From NCBI GenBank assembly GCA_002427745.1, contig DIYF01000033.1:1-19266 (forward strand): a stretch of DNA of 19,266 nucleotides, in the 5' to 3' direction. Within the stretch, counting starts at the first letter, position 1, and each line of letters opens with the position of its first letter. Made by a program: the position numbers and the translations under genes. The notes beneath the pieces were generated by a model that did no database searches, was not told the DNA's origin, and saw nothing but the letters and a program-made list of their open reading frames with translations. This document shows positions 1 to 8,645 of this stretch, in pieces. This DNA comes from Roseivirga sp. UBA6061 (GTDB taxonomy: Bacteria > Bacteroidota > Bacteroidia > Cytophagales > Cyclobacteriaceae).

Positions 1-1218
1 AGCAGTGAGATCAGTGATATATTCGTATTAACACCTGACTTTACTGCTCCTGAAAAACCAGTTATTACCGGAATCACAGATGATACCGGAGTAAGTGACA
101 GTGATGGCATCACCAATGATAAGAATATCACGATCAATGGAACCGCAGAGCCTAATTCAATCGTAGAGGTTTCGACTCAGTTTGGGCCGGTCAGAAAAAC
201 CCAGACTGATGCCAATGGTGATTGGGTACTGGATATCACTGATATAACCCTGTTTGAAATTATAGTGAATCTGACAGCGAAAGCAGAAGACGTTGCCGGT
301 AACATCAGTGCTAAGAGTGATGTGTTTGTATTGACCCCTGATTTTACAGCGCCAGCGAAGCCTGTGATTACCGGAATCACAGATGATACCGGAAGTAGCA
401 GTAGTGATGGAATTACGAAGGATAAGAACATCACGATCAGTGGTACAGCCGAACCTGGTGCCATTGTAGAAGTGTCTACACAATTTGGGCCAGTACGGAA
501 AACTCAGGCTAATGCAGGAGGCAACTGGATATTGGATATTACAGACATAACACTGTTTGAAATAGTAGTGAACCTTACCGCAGAAGCGGCCGATGCAGCG
601 GGCAATGTGAGTCCTGCAAGTGATGTGTTCACCTTGACTCCCGACTTTACAGCACCGGGTGTTACCATTGATATCGCCAATATCTCAGCCGCAGGTTATA
701 CTATCATAGCACTGTTTGACGAGCCGGTGAGCGGTCTTACCCTGGGTGAGATATCGGTGACCGGAGGAAGCGCCAGTAATCTGGTTCAGGACGATCCGAT
801 GAGTTACTCATTTTTGGTCAGTCTTTCCGGAGCTACTGCAGATGTTCAGGTCACCGCAGGTTCAGCACAGGATGTAGCCGGTAATGATAACACCGTCTCT
901 AACCTGTTGAACCTGAACTTACCAGGCACCAGGCCTCAGGAAGGGTTTAACAACCTGGGAGATCAGGTAAACGGAGAGAAGATCAGCCTGTATCCCAACC
1001 CGGCAAGCAGTGTATTGACGATTGACCTGTCAGAGCTGAGTGCTGATGAAGTAGATGTCTTCCTGTATGATGCAGCGGGCACACCGGTCTTCAACCGACA
1101 GGCTTACAGCCAAAAGACCCTGAAACTGGATGTGTCAACCTACACCAATGGCATGTATATCGTCCAGGTATACGATGGTTTGCAGGTAATCAGGAAGAAG
1201 GTCATGGTGAAAAAGTAG
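1..1218 (+). CDS. Giant T9SS-secreted surface protein 1, C-terminal part (5' end outside window)
   Basis: The frame is open from the first base and ends in TAG at 1216-1218, giving 405 residues with no credible start, so only the C-terminus is present. It begins in the tail of one Ig-like unit, followed by two complete units at 37-339 and 340-642, each exactly 303 bp (101 aa) and starting DFTAP.KPVITGITDDTG. A Big_12-like bacterial Ig domain follows at 643 to about 940 (FDEPVSGLTLGEISVTGG, then DVAGNDNTVSN). The last 85 or so residues are a T9SS type A sorting domain (SLYPNPASSVLTIDL, GMYIVQVYDG, ending VMVKK). From family knowledge, such a tail directs export across the outer membrane and attachment to the cell surface. 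No enzymatic domain is visible; adhesion or matrix function is inferred. The 3' module is nearly identical to that of the gene at 1766-8557. Confidence 0.93.
   Translation, partial: SSEISDIFVLTPDFTAPEKPVITGITDDTGVSDSDGITNDKNITINGTAEPNSIVEVSTQFGPVRKTQTDANGDWVLDITDITLFEIIVNLTAKAEDVAGNISAKSDVFVLTPDFTAPAKPVITGITDDTGSSSSDGITKDKNITISGTAEPGAIVEVSTQFGPVRKTQANAGGNWILDITDITLFEIVVNLTAEAADAAGNVSPASDVFTLTPDFTAPGVTIDIANISAAGYTIIALFDEPVSGLTLGEISVTGGSASNLVQDDPMSYSFLVSLSGATADVQVTAGSAQDVAGNDNTVSNLLNLNLPGTRPQEGFNNLGDQVNGEKISLYPNPASSVLTIDLSELSADEVDVFLYDAAGTPVFNRQAYSQKTLKLDVSTYTNGMYIVQVYDGLQVIRKKVMVKK
37..642 (+). repeat. Two tandem 303-bp Ig-like units in surface protein 1
   Basis: Units start at 37 and 340, and the next module starts at 643, so the period is exactly 303 bp. 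Each unit carries ITGITDDTG, SDGIT, a GTAEP turn, FGPVRKTQ, DITDITLFEI and DAAGN/DVAGN motifs. The pattern resembles the Big_13-like Ig folds common in large bacterial adhesins. The units of this gene read TLFEI, whereas those of the next paralogue read TLVEI, suggesting homogenisation within each gene. Confidence 0.88.
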
Positions 1219-1307
1219 GGGAGTCCCTGCAGCCGGCTGACACAGTAGGTACTGGCGAAAACTAAAGATGAATCTAAAAGCCTTTCCTTAATCGGAGAGG
1301 CTTTTTT
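643..1307 (+). repeat. Duplicated 3' module, copy 1 (Big_12 + T9SS tail + terminator)
   Basis: The 576 bp from 643 to the stop codon align without length change to 7982-8557, with long identical stretches including synonymous positions. Similarity continues about 85 bp past the stop (GGGGAGTCCCTG, ACAGT.GGTACTG, AAAAGCCTTTCCTTAATC) through the terminator and then ends. The duplicated or converted block therefore includes non-coding DNA. Similarity also reaches slightly upstream of 643 (GATGCAGCGGGCAATGTGAG at about 592 and 7931). Confidence 0.9.
1276..1307 (+). terminator. Rho-independent terminator after surface protein 1
   Basis: The arms AAAAGCCTTTCC (1276-1287) and GGAGAGGCTTTT (1294-1305) pair along their whole length with one T-G wobble around the loop TTAATC, followed by further T residues. 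The structure lies about 58 bp after the stop codon and has a close copy after the paralogue at 8613-8644. Confidence 0.88.
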
Positions 1308-1765
1308 ATTGCCTGACTATGTCATACATCATCGAGACACTTAAAGCATGGTTATTGAGATTGCCGCGAATACAAGCACCTGATCGGGTAAAAGTGTCAG
1401 GCCCATGCGATATATCTCCGGGAGTTCTGTTTGCCTCCTGATTTCCTGAGTTACCATATATGGAAATTTGATATTGCTGTCAGTAGAAAAAGCTGGTTAA
1501 GTATGGCTTAATGGAATGATTTAGAGATATTTGAGTGTAATCATACGATTCGCAGGGTAGTAGTCAGGCCAGAGAGTAATTCAATGTCGTTCATTGATAA
1601 GAGTGTGGTAAAACGAGCCTGATCAATCCTGGAATACTGTTTTATACTTGTTTCTCGACTTTAGGTATAGATTAACAATCCTTTGAGTTAACAGTCAGAT
1701 TTATGTTATGGTTTGACCTGGAGCAAGTGAAGCTTATATGATGTCATTTCTCAAAACCTTGTATT
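1308..1765. other. Non-coding region upstream of surface protein 2
   Basis: No convincing ORF, RNA gene or long inverted repeat is seen in these 458 bases. There is a single GGGTAG half-site-like sequence at 1555-1560, resembling half of the palindromes near 12848 and 13246, but it has no partner. The promoter of the 1766 gene must lie here. A weak candidate -7 element (ATGGTTTG, 1708-1715) with TTTG at 1682-1685 has poor fit and spacing to the Bacteroidota consensus. The bases just before the ATG (TCAAAACCTTGTATTATG) resemble those before the third paralogue (TCAAAACACTGTTGTATG). Confidence 0.5.
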
Positions 1766-4700
1766 ATGCGTCCTTTACTATTTCGATACGACTCTGACAA
1801 CTCTTTCTCAGCGTTGATCACAGCTACAAAGACCTGGATACGACCATTGTTGATACTCTGGTTGGCGGGTGCAGCTTTCGGGCAGGTGCATGCTCAGTCT
1901 TCACCTTCTTTCAAATCTTCGCCCATTACTACGGTGCAGTTTGATGAGCTCTATGAGTATACCATTCAGACAAGCGACCCGGATAATGACTTCGTATCAG
2001 TTCAGGCTACCGCCCTGCCTGCCTGGCTCTCACTTACACATCAGCCCGTGGGGCTGGTGACTATTTTTGCCGGTTCAGGTAGCGGTAGAGTAGATGGTAC
2101 AGGCACTGCAGCTTCCTTCAATGATCCTAAAGGAATGGCCTTCGACAGCAACGGAAATTTGTTTGTTGTCGATCAGGACAATTATCGAATCCGAAAAATA
2201 ACCCCGGAAGGAGTCGTCAGTCACTTTGCCGGCTTCCTGCGTGGCTATGACGATGGCCCTGCACACGATGCCGAATTTAGAGGCATGAGAGGAATGGCCA
2301 TTGATGCGAATGACAACCTGTATATAGCAGATGAGTATAGAATCCGGAAAATGACCCCTGACGGTATTGTAACTACCATAGCCGGCAGTTTCCTCCGGGG
2401 ATACAATGATGGAACCGGCTCCGATGCCAGATTTGAGTCCATTTTCGATCTGGATCTCGACTCACAGGGAAATCTGTATGTGGCCGATTATGGTAACAAC
2501 AGGATTAGAAAAGTAACACAGGAGGGCATTGTAAGTACTTTTGTAGGCTCTGGCTCAGGTACCAACCAGACAGGCACCGGTACAGGAGCCTCTATATGGT
2601 CTCCTCAGTCTTTGGTGATTGATGAATCTGACAACATCTATGTCGGTAATTACATCAGTAGCCGTATCGTCAAAATAACTCCACAGGGAGTCGTATCTGC
2701 ATTTTTTGGTACTTCTATTGACCGACCGAATGATATGGTCATTGATAAAGATGGCAACCTCTACGTAGGTGATCAGCATCGCATCAGAAAGATATCGCCA
2801 CAAGGGGTATCCACAATTGTGGCAGGAAGTAGCTCCGGGTCCGCAGATGGTACCGGACTCACCGCTCAGTTCAAGAATATAGGAGGTATTGCTCTGGATC
2901 CGCTGGGCAATCTTTTTATAGCAGATGAGAATCACCTGATCAGAAAACTAAATACAACCAGTGATTATCTTTTAAGTGGTGATCCGTCAGCTCAGGAAGG
3001 AAACTTCGGAATTTTCCTGACAGCCAGTGATGGAAATGGCGGGTCAGCATTTCAGAATTTCAATTTGCAGGTAGTGGTTCCCAGAACAACCCCCTCATTT
3101 GCTTCAACACCTGCCACTTCTGTAGGGGATGACCGTGATTATCAGTATTCTGTGATCATCAATGATCCCGAACAAGGGGAAGATGTTACGGTGACAGCAG
3201 TTACCACGCCCGACTGGTTATCCTTTGACCGCACCTACGAAGGAGTAGTCACCACAATTGCCGGAGGCGGTACTGGTACGACCAGCAATGGCTCCGGTAC
3301 AGGTTTTAACCTGGGTTCTCCTGTTGGAATAACCATAGACAGCAAGGGCAATATCTACTTTATACCCAGGTATGAACTTGTCATCAAAAAGATGACCCCG
3401 GATGGCGTAGTGTCCACTTTTGCCGGGGCCCGGGATCCCGCACTTCCTCAGGATGCCGATGGAACCGGAACCAATGCACGGTTCTCAGGTCCGATAGACC
3501 TTACCATTGACCAGTCTGACAATATCTATGTAGCAGATGAAAACTCCGATCTCATAAGAAAGATCAGCCCTGAAGGGGTGGTATCTACTTTTCTGGGAGC
3601 ACCTAATAACACATCGTATATAGCAGATGGTACAGGTAGCGAGGTCAGGTTTGTGAATTTGAGGGCCATAGATATCGATGGTGCCGGTAATTTATATGTG
3701 ATTGACAATAGCACTGTAAGAAGAGTCACACAGCAGGGAGTGGCTAGCACCCTCAATACAGGTGATTATACATGGGGTGGGCCGGGAGAGCCGGCTTACT
3801 TTACAGGAATCACCGCCATTGCAGCCGATCCGAATGGAAATGTATATTTCACTGGTTCTGGCAGCAAAAGTATCAGAAAGATCGACCCAAATGGTGTGGT
3901 TAGTAATCTGGCCGGGTTGACGGGAGTGGGAGACCCTATCGATGGCACCGGAGTTGAAGCTACTTTTTCTCAGCCCTATAGCCTGACAGTAGACCCTAAA
4001 GGAAACATTTATGTTCAGGATAATATCTGGATACGCAAGGTAACTCCCGATGGAGTCGTCACAACCATAGCCGGTGGTATCGATGGTTTTGCTGATGGTA
4101 CAGGCACTGAAGTTGGAATAAACAGGGCAGAAGCCATAGTTGCCGACAACTATGGGAATATCTACATTGGTGATACCGGAAACCGAAGGATCCGGAAAAT
4201 GACTACGAATGGCTGGGTACTGAAAGGAGACCCCCGTGATCAGTTGGGTGTTCATAATGTAAACCTGAAGGTTGATGATGGGGATGGGGGCATTGCCAAC
4301 CAGAGTTTTACAATTACTGTAAGTGATACCTCGCCACCAGAGTTTACTTCAGGACTTAGCGCTGTTTTTACGGAGAACAAGGTAGGTACGGTCTATACTA
4401 TTATAGCCACCGACAGCAACCCTGTTACCACAGTCTCTTACAGCCTCGGTTCAGATCATGACGAAGCCCTGTTTACATTAATACAGACAGGCGAGCTCAT
4501 TTTTAAAACCCCGCCAGATTTTGAAAATCCAGCCGATGCCGATAAAAACAATACTTATTTGGTACAGGTAAAGGCTTCTGACGGTATGAATGAAGCTACA
4601 CAACTGGTGGTCATAACGGTAACCAATGAAAGTGATGTTGACCCTGTATTTACTTCTGACCCGATTACTTCTGTAAATGAAGGTGAGAGCTATACCTATC

Positions 4701-7700
4701 AGATCGTGACCTTTGATGGGGATGATGATGATATGGTCGTAACGGGTAATAACCTGCCCGCATGGTTGTCAATTAATACCACAGATTGGGTGGTTTCCAC
4801 CCTGGCTGGATCGGGAACCGCTGAGTTGATAGATGGACAGGGAACCGAAGCCTCCTTCAACAACCCTTACGGATTAGCGGTAGATAGCCAGGATAATATT
4901 TACGTAGTGGAAAATGGGAATCACACCATTCGTAAGGTATCCCCGGATGGCGTGGTAACCATCTTTGCAGGGTCCGGAACCAAAGAGTCGAGGAATGGTA
5001 CCGGGGTATTGGCCAGCTTCGATACTCCGGTTGGGATTGCTGTCGATCAGGATGATAACCTGTATGTAACCGAAAATGAGGCCCATACAATCAAGAAAAT
5101 TGATCCCAACGGAGTAGTCTCTACATTCGCAGGGGCCGGATATACAGGACTAACGAATGGTTATGGCACTTATGCTACTTTCCGTAACCCCTGGGGAGTG
5201 GCTGTAGATAATGCGGGTAATATCTTCGTGGCCGATTATGGTAATCACTGGATTCGAAAAATCACACCAGGTGGCCTGGTGTCAACCTTTGCCGGTAACG
5301 GAACTCTGGGGAGTGCCGATGGTATGGGCACTGACGCAACCTTTAATAACCCCGCCTTTCTGGATTTCGATGCCAGTAACAACCTCTATGTTACGGATGC
5401 CGGTAATCACAAGGTTCGCAAGATTACCCCGGAAGGCCTTGTATCTACACTGGCCGGGTCCGGCACATTGGGAGATGCTGATGGCACCGGAACAGGAGCC
5501 AGCTTCAGAAACCCTTATGGAATCGCAGCTACGGCCAAAGGGGTGATCTATGTAGCCGACCAGTCTAATCATAAAATCAGGCGTATTAGTCAGGAAGGAA
5601 TAGTAACTACCATTGCCGGTTCTTCAACCCAGGGTTCGGCAGAGGGAACCGGAACGGAAGCCAGCTTTAATTTTCCTTTTGGTTTGACACTGGACAAAAA
5701 CGGGAACCTGTACGTGTCTGATTCCCCTAATCAGCTTATACGTAAAATGGATGCACCTAAACACTTTTTGGTGGGTGATACTCAGGAACAGGTCGGAGAC
5801 CATAGCCTGAGCCTGACCGTTACGGATGAAAGCGGAGCGGTTGGCAATCAGAATTTCACGCTCACTGTCAATGACATCACCGATCCGGTGTTTACCTCAG
5901 GTACTGCAGTGAGTTTTGCTGAGAATGGCACAGGAACCGCTTACACAGCTGTAGCGACTGACGCGGGTGAGGTCACTTACAGACTGGGTAATACCAAAGA
6001 TGAAAACCTCTTTAAAATAGAAGACGGTAATGTAAGTTTTCTGACTGCACCGGATTTTGAAAACCCTGATGATGCAGACGTCAATAATGTCTACCTCATA
6101 GAAGTTATAGCCAGCGATGGTACCAATGAAGTAAGCCTGAATATTGCTATTACCGTCACGGATGAAGCCGATGATGCACCTGTCTTTACTTCTTCCGACA
6201 ATGTGAGTTTTGAAGAAAACAGTGCTTCGCTGGCCCATACCGTAGTGGTTACTGACGATTCTCCGGTGAATTTCAGTTTGGGGATTGCCAGAGATGAGTC
6301 CCATTTTTCCATTTATACTATTATTGGGGGTAAGGCTCTTCTATTCTTTAACAGCGCCCCCGACTTTGAAAACCCGACCGATAAGGATGCAAACAACAGC
6401 TATGAGGTAGAGGTCATAGCAAAAGACGATATACATACCGTCAGCCAGTTTATTACGGTTAACGTAACGGATGTGGACGATATTCCTGCTGTTTTTACTG
6501 TTCCGGTCAGCTATGCAGAAAATGGAACGGGTAGTGTCTATACTGCCTCCGTTGTGGACAACAGCAATATATCCTACAGTCTGGGAACTATGCTGGACGA
6601 AAGCCTTTTCAACATATCGGAAGGTGTCATTACTTTCAAAAATGCCCCTGATTTCGAAAACCCTCTGGATAGCGATCAAGACAATGTCTATGAAGTCAAG
6701 CTGATAGCGAGAGAGGGAGCAGAGGTAGTTTGTCTGGTATTATATATCACTATTATCGATGAGCTGGAGGATGTCACCCCTCCGGCAGCTCCGGTAATAA
6801 CGCATATAAGCGAAGATACCGGAATGAGTTCAACAGATGGAGTTACCAGTGACAATACCATCGTTATTAATGGGGAAGCAGAACCGAATGCCACAGTGGA
6901 ATTATTCAACAATGGCAGAAAGTTTGCTACACGACTTGCAGACAATGAAGGTAAATGGAAATTTGACATTCAGCACTTCGAACTGGCCGAAGCAACTTTC
7001 AACCCGACAGCTGAAGCGATAGATGCTTCAGGCAATAGAAGTGACACCAGTGAACCTTTTAGGATAGTCATTGACTTTACCGCACCGGCTAAACCGGTAA
7101 TCACCGGAATCACCGATGATACCGGAATCAGTGAAAGCGATGGCATCACCAATGACAAGAACATCAGCATCATAGGAACAGCCGAACCAAATGCAAGTGT
7201 GGAAGTATTCACACAGTTTGGTCCTGTCAGAAAAACCCAGGCAGATGCCAATGGAGACTGGGTATTGGATATTACAGACATTACCCTGGTAGAGATCATG
7301 GTAAAGCTGACAGCAGAAGCAGAAGACCTGGCTGGTAATGTGAGTGTTAAGAGTGATGTGTTTACACTGATGCCGGACTTTACGGCACCTGCTAAGCCGG
7401 TAATCACCGGAATCACAGATGATACCGGAGCAAGTGACAGTGATGGTATCACCAGTGACAAGAATGTCAGTATCATGGGTACGGCCGAGCCAAATACCAG
7501 TGTGGAAGTATTCACACAGTTTGGTCCTATCAGAAAAACCCAGGCTGATGGAAACGGAGACTGGGTACTGGATATTACAGATATTACCCTGGTGGAGATC
7601 ATGGTAAACCTGACGGCAGAAGCAGAAGATGCAGCCGGTAATGTGAGTGCTAAGAGTGATGTGTTTAAACTGACCCCTGATTTTACGGCTCCGGCAAAGC

Positions 7701-8557
7701 CGGTAATTACCGGAGTCACAGATGATACCGGAGCAAGCGATAGTGATGGTATCACCAATGACAAAAACATAATCATCAGTGGTACAGCTGAACCAAACGC
7801 CAGTGTAGAAGTATTCACCCAGTATGGTTCTATCAGAAAAACTCAGGCTGATGGGAACGGAGACTGGGTACTGGATATTACTGACATTACCCTGGTAGAG
7901 ATTGTGGTGAGACTCACAGCAGAAGCAGTTGATGCAGCGGGCAATGTGAGTCCTAAGAGTGATGTGTTTGTACTGACACCTGATTTCACCGCACCGGGTG
8001 TTACCATAGATGTTGCCAATATCTCAGCCGCAGGTTATACCATTATAGCGCTGTTTGACGAGCCGGTGAGCGGTCTTACGCTGGGTGAGATATCGGTAAC
8101 CGGAGGAAGCGCCAGTAACCTGGTTCAGGACGATCCGATGAGCTACTCATTTTTGGTCAGTCTTTCCGGAGCTACTGCAGATATTCAGATCACGGCAGGT
8201 TCAGCACAGGATGTAGCCGGTAATGATAACACCGTCTCTAACCTGTTGAACCTGAACTTACCCGGCACCAGAGCTCAGGAAGGGTTTAATAACCTCCGGG
8301 ATCAGGTGAATTCAGAGAAGATCAGCCTGTATCCTAACCCGGCAAGCAACGTATTGACCATTGACTTGTCAGAGCTGAGTGCTGATGAGGTAGATGTCTT
8401 CCTGTATGATGCGGCAGGTTCTCCGGTATTTACCAGACGGGCATATGATCAGAAGACCCTGAAACTGGATGTATCCACTTATACAAGTGGCATGTACATC
8501 GTCCAGGTGTATGATGGTTTGCAGGTAATCAGAAAGAAGGTCATGGTGAAAAAGTAG
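1766..8557 (+). CDS. Giant T9SS surface protein 2: three NHL propellers, cadherin-like and Ig-like repeats
   Basis: A complete gene of 2263 aa. The ATG at 1766 gives a signal peptide with a long n-region, the hydrophobic core PLLILWLAGAAFG and a likely cut at VHA|Q (residue 43). Order: He_PIG-like Ig fold carrying NHL propeller 1 (residues about 95-400); a second such fold with propeller 2 (about 492-815); a cadherin-like domain (about 856-959); a third fold with propeller 3 (about 1008-1332); three cadherin-like domains (about 1373-1668; AENGTG and PDFENP.D.D motifs); four 101-aa Ig-like units (1669-2072); a Big_12-like domain (from 2073); and a T9SS type A tail (about 2182-2263, SLYPNPAS, ending VMVKK). 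From family knowledge, it is exported by T9SS and held on the cell surface or released. NHL propellers usually bind ligands or partners, and no catalytic motif is evident. A role in adhesion, matrix or glycan/protein binding is inferred. It has its own terminator, so it is probably monocistronic. Confidence 0.95.
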   Translation: MRPLLFRYDSDNSFSALITATKTWIRPLLILWLAGAAFGQVHAQSSPSFKSSPITTVQFDELYEYTIQTSDPDNDFVSVQATALPAWLSLTHQPVGLVTIFAGSGSGRVDGTGTAASFNDPKGMAFDSNGNLFVVDQDNYRIRKITPEGVVSHFAGFLRGYDDGPAHDAEFRGMRGMAIDANDNLYIADEYRIRKMTPDGIVTTIAGSFLRGYNDGTGSDARFESIFDLDLDSQGNLYVADYGNNRIRKVTQEGIVSTFVGSGSGTNQTGTGTGASIWSPQSLVIDESDNIYVGNYISSRIVKITPQGVVSAFFGTSIDRPNDMVIDKDGNLYVGDQHRIRKISPQGVSTIVAGSSSGSADGTGLTAQFKNIGGIALDPLGNLFIADENHLIRKLNTTSDYLLSGDPSAQEGNFGIFLTASDGNGGSAFQNFNLQVVVPRTTPSFASTPATSVGDDRDYQYSVIINDPEQGEDVTVTAVTTPDWLSFDRTYEGVVTTIAGGGTGTTSNGSGTGFNLGSPVGITIDSKGNIYFIPRYELVIKKMTPDGVVSTFAGARDPALPQDADGTGTNARFSGPIDLTIDQSDNIYVADENSDLIRKISPEGVVSTFLGAPNNTSYIADGTGSEVRFVNLRAIDIDGAGNLYVIDNSTVRRVTQQGVASTLNTGDYTWGGPGEPAYFTGITAIAADPNGNVYFTGSGSKSIRKIDPNGVVSNLAGLTGVGDPIDGTGVEATFSQPYSLTVDPKGNIYVQDNIWIRKVTPDGVVTTIAGGIDGFADGTGTEVGINRAEAIVADNYGNIYIGDTGNRRIRKMTTNGWVLKGDPRDQLGVHNVNLKVDDGDGGIANQSFTITVSDTSPPEFTSGLSAVFTENKVGTVYTIIATDSNPVTTVSYSLGSDHDEALFTLIQTGELIFKTPPDFENPADADKNNTYLVQVKASDGMNEATQLVVITVTNESDVDPVFTSDPITSVNEGESYTYQIVTFDGDDDDMVVTGNNLPAWLSINTTDWVVSTLAGSGTAELIDGQGTEASFNNPYGLAVDSQDNIYVVENGNHTIRKVSPDGVVTIFAGSGTKESRNGTGVLASFDTPVGIAVDQDDNLYVTENEAHTIKKIDPNGVVSTFAGAGYTGLTNGYGTYATFRNPWGVAVDNAGNIFVADYGNHWIRKITPGGLVSTFAGNGTLGSADGMGTDATFNNPAFLDFDASNNLYVTDAGNHKVRKITPEGLVSTLAGSGTLGDADGTGTGASFRNPYGIAATAKGVIYVADQSNHKIRRISQEGIVTTIAGSSTQGSAEGTGTEASFNFPFGLTLDKNGNLYVSDSPNQLIRKMDAPKHFLVGDTQEQVGDHSLSLTVTDESGAVGNQNFTLTVNDITDPVFTSGTAVSFAENGTGTAYTAVATDAGEVTYRLGNTKDENLFKIEDGNVSFLTAPDFENPDDADVNNVYLIEVIASDGTNEVSLNIAITVTDEADDAPVFTSSDNVSFEENSASLAHTVVVTDDSPVNFSLGIARDESHFSIYTIIGGKALLFFNSAPDFENPTDKDANNSYEVEVIAKDDIHTVSQFITVNVTDVDDIPAVFTVPVSYAENGTGSVYTASVVDNSNISYSLGTMLDESLFNISEGVITFKNAPDFENPLDSDQDNVYEVKLIAREGAEVVCLVLYITIIDELEDVTPPAAPVITHISEDTGMSSTDGVTSDNTIVINGEAEPNATVELFNNGRKFATRLADNEGKWKFDIQHFELAEATFNPTAEAIDASGNRSDTSEPFRIVIDFTAPAKPVITGITDDTGISESDGITNDKNISIIGTAEPNASVEVFTQFGPVRKTQADANGDWVLDITDITLVEIMVKLTAEAEDLAGNVSVKSDVFTLMPDFTAPAKPVITGITDDTGASDSDGITSDKNVSIMGTAEPNTSVEVFTQFGPIRKTQADGNGDWVLDITDITLVEIMVNLTAEAEDAAGNVSAKSDVFKLTPDFTAPAKPVITGVTDDTGASDSDGITNDKNIIISGTAEPNASVEVFTQYGSIRKTQADGNGDWVLDITDITLVEIVVRLTAEAVDAAGNVSPKSDVFVLTPDFTAPGVTIDVANISAAGYTIIALFDEPVSGLTLGEISVTGGSASNLVQDDPMSYSFLVSLSGATADIQITAGSAQDVAGNDNTVSNLLNLNLPGTRAQEGFNNLRDQVNSEKISLYPNPASNVLTIDLSELSADEVDVFLYDAAGSPVFTRRAYDQKTLKLDVSTYTSGMYIVQVYDGLQVIRKKVMVKK
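2048..2966 (+). repeat. NHL propeller 1 of surface protein 2 (six blades)
   Basis: Six blades of the pattern 'TFAGSG..DGTGT.A.F..P..MAID..GNLYVAD..N..IRKITP.GVVS' can be counted; blade 5 is shorter. The array starts right after LPAWLSL (nt 2015-2035) and ends at YLLSGDPS (about 2968). Both flanks read as halves of one He_PIG-type Ig fold. NHL repeats form closed beta-propellers, and six blades is a normal number for the family. Confidence 0.88.
3239..4210 (+). repeat. NHL propeller 2 of surface protein 2 (six blades)
   Basis: Six NHL-type blades (AGG.. DGTGT.A.F, D..GNIY, IRK.TP.GVVS) lie between PDWLSFD (about 3209) and WVLKGDP (about 4213). Blade 4 is the most diverged (TLNTGDYTWGGPGEP). 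The flanking halves again form a He_PIG-like fold, whose second half reads VHNVNLKVDDGDGGIANQSF. Confidence 0.87.
4787..5760 (+). repeat. NHL propeller 3 of surface protein 2 (six blades)
   Basis: Six very regular blades of about 54 residues (STLAGSGT..DG.GT.ASFNNP.GLAVD..DNIYV...GNH.IRKV.P.G). They sit between LPAWLSI (about 4755) and HFLVGDTQ (about 5762). The opening strand WVVSTLAG has the position of the last strand of a blade and may close the ring, since blade 6 ends with the flank instead of GVVS. This is the most regular of the four propellers in the window, suggesting recent blade amplification. Confidence 0.89.
5882..6769 (+). repeat. Three cadherin-like domains in surface protein 2
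   Basis: Domains start at about 5882, 6176 and 6488, each near 95-105 residues, and a fourth lies apart at about 4331-4640. Each has 'PVFTS...FAENGTG..YT', an acidic 'DE.LF' turn, and 'PDFENP.D.D..N.Y.VEV.A.DG' before 'ITVTDE'. The acidic motifs resemble calcium-binding positions of bacterial cadherin-like domains, implying calcium-stiffened rods. Confidence 0.85.
6770..7981 (+). repeat. Four tandem 303-bp Ig-like units in surface protein 2
   Basis: Units start at 6770, 7073, 7376 and 7679, each exactly 303 bp; the next module begins at 7982. The first is diverged (DVTPPAAPVITHISEDTG). The last three are very similar to one another at the DNA level, sharing segments such as ATCACCGGAATCAC and GAGACTGGGTA. 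They resemble the units at 37-642 and the beginning of one at 19103. Confidence 0.9.
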
Positions 8558-8645
8558 GGGAGTCCCTGTGTCTGGCTCGCACAGTCGGTACTGATAAAGC
8601 TAATGATGAATCAAAAAGCCTTTCCTTAATCAGAGAGGCTTTTTC
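7982..8645 (+). repeat. Duplicated 3' module, copy 2 (Big_12 + T9SS tail + terminator)
   Basis: This is the counterpart of 643-1307. The coding part has the same 576-bp length, and the similarity runs past the TAG stop through the terminator stem. Differences are scattered single bases. Confidence 0.9.
8613..8644 (+). terminator. Rho-independent terminator after surface protein 2
   Basis: The core stem pairs GCCTTTC (8618-8624) with GAGAGGC (8633-8639) with one T-G wobble, extended by A residues opposite a run of five T residues at 8640-8644. It is a near copy of the terminator at 1276-1307 and separates the surface protein gene from the kinase gene. Confidence 0.85.

Noticed and set aside
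1682..1715. Possible Bacteroidota promoter (TTTG ... ATGGTTTG)
   Set aside because: The -7 element does not match TAnnTTTG at its first two bases, and the 22-bp spacing is long.
1738..1797. 19-codon ORF (MMSFLKTLYYASFTISIRL) overlapping the start of surface protein 2
   Set aside because: Too short, unsupported by any motif, and the overlap could be chance; a leader peptide cannot be shown.
6970..7818. 282-codon open frame on the minus strand opposite the Ig-like units
   Set aside because: It is the mirror of the repetitive 303-bp units, low in complexity (runs of PVSSVIPVITG) and fully inside a well supported gene.
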